Source of the DNA: Devosia nanyangense
GTDB taxonomy: Bacteria; Pseudomonadota; Alphaproteobacteria; Rhizobiales; Devosiaceae
Length of the DNA: 64,000 nucleotides
NCBI GenBank assembly: GCA_016213505.1
Contig: JACRAF010000020.1
Coordinates: 1-64,000, forward strand
Reading direction: 5' to 3'
In this document: positions 62,666 through 64,000 of the stretch, in pieces
Numbering within the stretch: the stretch's first letter is position 1
How the letters are laid out: each line of letters begins with the position of its first letter
Notes under the pieces: model-generated
Told to the model about the DNA's origin: nothing
The model's database searches: none
Seen by the model: only the letters and a program-made list of their open reading frames with translations
Position numbers and translations under genes: made by a program

Positions 62666-63487
62666 CTAGGTCCTGTGCCTGCCGTTCTTCATCGGCGCGT
62701 CCTTGAGCTTGTCGAGAAGGTAGGCATGTGTCGCGCGGTTGGCGACGATGACGCAGCCGGTTTTCTCATAGACCTCCGGGCCGCGCCCCCACCAGTCGGT
62801 GACCATGCCACCCGCTTCCTCGACCAGCAGCACCCCGACGGCCCAGTCGACGAGCCCCGATTCCTCGAAATAGCCGGTGAGCCGGCCGCACGCCACATAG
62901 GCGCAGGAATTGGCCGAGCTGCCGACGATACGGACGGCGCCGATCGGATCGCGGATCGCTTCGAGCCGGCTGTAGAATCCCGGGAAGGTGAAGAGATTGC
63001 TGGTCGGCAAGCCAGTGCCGACGGCCATCATGCCGACATCGGTCTTCTCGCTGACCTCGAGCCGCTCGCCATCGAGGAAGGCGCCGCGGCCCTTGATGGC
63101 CGTGAACATCTCGTCGGCCACCGGGTTGTAGAGCGCGCCGCAGACCGTCTCGTTACCGCGGCGCAGCGCGATCGAGATGGTGTAGTGCTGCCCGTTGATG
63201 AAATTGGTGGTGCCGTCGATAGGATCGACCAGCCAACGGTGGTCGCGGTCGGCACCGTCGACCGGCGGGAACTCCTCGCCGGTAAAACTCCAATCCGGAT
63301 AGCGGGACAGCAGGACCTTGCGGATCAGCTGCTCGGACTGCTTGTCGGCATCGGAGACGAAATCGGCCGGGCCCTTGATGCCGATCTCGAGATCGCGAAA
63401 GTGTCGGAAATGCTCGAGCGTCAGGGCGCCCGCGTCGCGCGCGACCGCGACCATATCGGCCAGGATGGCGTCATAAGCTTCCGGCAT
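62666..63487 (-). CDS. Inositol monophosphatase family protein
   Basis: A 273-residue Mg-dependent phosphatase. Metal ligands lie in GEEFPP (E71) and DPIDGTTNF (D88, D91), with a third in the LVDWAVG segment near residue 225. Such enzymes remove phosphate from inositol 1-phosphate, and relatives act on histidinol phosphate or PAP. Genes for GDPD on one side and an IolE-like dehydratase on the other favour inositol 1-phosphate. Its start overlaps the GDPD stop by a single base. Confidence 0.9.
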   Translation of the reverse strand: MPEAYDAILADMVAVARDAGALTLEHFRHFRDLEIGIKGPADFVSDADKQSEQLIRKVLLSRYPDWSFTGEEFPPVDGADRDHRWLVDPIDGTTNFINGQHYTISIALRRGNETVCGALYNPVADEMFTAIKGRGAFLDGERLEVSEKTDVGMMAVGTGLPTSNLFTFPGFYSRLEAIRDPIGAVRIVGSSANSCAYVACGRLTGYFEESGLVDWAVGVLLVEEAGGMVTDWWGRGPEVYEKTGCVIVANRATHAYLLDKLKDAPMKNGRHRT

Positions 63488-64000
63488 CAGGCCTCTCCGA
63501 GCATGTTGGCCAATCCCTCTGGATCGTCGGTGGTGATCTGGTCGACGCGCAGCGCGAGGAGGCGGTCCGCAATCGGGTGCGTCGTCTCGTCGGCGGTCTT
63601 GATCGTGTAGGCGTCGACCCGGCGACCGGCGGTATGAAAGGCGGCGACGATGTCGAACCCGGCGTCGTCGGCCGCGAGCACCAGCGGACAGGCGAGGTAG
63701 ATCATCTCGGCACGGGGCGAATCGGCGACGGCGGCCTCGGTGAAGCCGGCGAAGTCGCGCGTCGTCATCAACTGCGCGATGGCGTCGCCATGGCAGGGGT
63801 CATAGCCGACGTGAAGCTCGGGCGTGGCGCCGGTCAGCAGCGCGACCGACTCGGCCTCCCCGGAACTGAGGATCATGTGCGGCGCAACCGGTCGAACGGC
63901 GCCGGCGAACGCGGCGATCGCGGTCGCGTCGAGCGGGGCCTGGTTCTCCTTGTAGTCGAGTTGCAGCCGCGCATCGGCATGCGGCGGCGTGCGTGCCAGT
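63487..64000 (-). CDS. Glycerophosphodiester phosphodiesterase, C-terminal part (cut by window edge)
   Basis: The last 171 residues of a GDPD-family TIM barrel; the gene runs past 64000. LQLDYKE near the edge is the conserved metal-binding strand, and HTAGRRVDAYTIK, then RVDQITTDDPEGL, are the C-terminal motifs (usually VNVWTVN and GVDGIITDRP). An apparent start at 63876 is an internal methionine, because the frame and similarity continue upstream of it. It hydrolyses glycerophosphodiesters to an alcohol and glycerol 3-phosphate. It is the most upstream gene seen of this minus-strand operon. Confidence 0.85.
   Translation of the reverse strand, partial: LARTPPHADARLQLDYKENQAPLDATAIAAFAGAVRPVAPHMILSSGEAESVALLTGATPELHVGYDPCHGDAIAQLMTTRDFAGFTEAAVADSPRAEMIYLACPLVLAADDAGFDIVAAFHTAGRRVDAYTIKTADETTHPIADRLLALRVDQITTDDPEGLANMLGEA

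Noticed and set aside
63487..63876. Complete 129-residue protein starting at 63876
   Set aside because: The frame stays open to the window edge and the upstream codons encode the conserved LQLDYKE strand of GDPD, so this is the tail of a longer gene.

Overview
This is GC-rich, densely packed bacterial chromosome. It looks like an alphaproteobacterium of the order Hyphomicrobiales, plausibly near Devosia. The reasons are a NasS/NasT-controlled assimilatory nitrate operon with a fused double-ATPase transporter subunit, a solitary BioY, an intergenic palindrome of rhizobial type at about 5.36 kb, many ABC importers for sugars and sugar acids, and frequent 4-base ATGA overlaps. The genus is an inference.

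Layout. 0-7.1 kb is mostly housekeeping: a small GIY-YIG nuclease gene between inverted repeats, a DnaJ-type co-chaperone, pdxH, three overlapping envelope genes (DUF898 membrane protein, M48 peptidase, DUF1499 protein), an MBL-fold hydrolase and bioY. tRNA-Pro(CGG) and tRNA-Gln(UUG) follow. The last 17 bases of tRNA-Gln recur with one mismatch 3.95 kb downstream. The segment between holds two tandem PaaK-like adenylate-forming genes and an outer-membrane barrel gene, and looks like a small tRNA-targeted island without its own integrase.

11.4-23.4 kb is nitrate assimilation: nasT-nasS, then nrtA-nrtB-nrtCD-nirB-nirD-nasA. The nrtA leader shows a sigma-54 promoter, an ANTAR-type hairpin with an AACGGT loop and an intrinsic terminator, so nitrogen limitation and nitrate can both control the operon.

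23.4-41.9 kb holds two carbohydrate loci. The first has a GntR regulator, an enolase-superfamily dehydratase, a CUT1 importer without an ATPase and a rhamnose-mutarotase-like protein. The second has a LacI regulator, a CUT1 importer with two different ATPases, then an unusual set of Gfo/Idh/MocA oxidoreductase, TIM-barrel isomerase, DUF4432 epimerase-like protein, SDR, CoA-transferase and enoyl-CoA hydratase. The two ATPases complement each other so that one composite ATP site is canonical and the other degenerate.

42-49.2 kb is a TctDE two-component system, a separate periplasmic binding protein, the TctCBA tripartite importer and a TerC-family protein. 49.2-60.6 kb is a divergent sugar-acid locus: a sialidase-fold protein, DapA-like lyase, PdxA2-like dehydrogenase and SDR on the minus strand, and a Dpp/Opp-type importer, DUF1537 four-carbon-acid-sugar kinase and GntR regulator on the plus strand. 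60.6-64 kb, on the minus strand, is GDPD (cut by the window edge), an inositol-monophosphatase-like protein, an IolE-like dehydratase and a Gfo/Idh/MocA oxidoreductase. This set fits use of glycerophosphoinositol or a similar phosphodiester.

No rRNA, CRISPR array, integrase or insertion sequence was seen.
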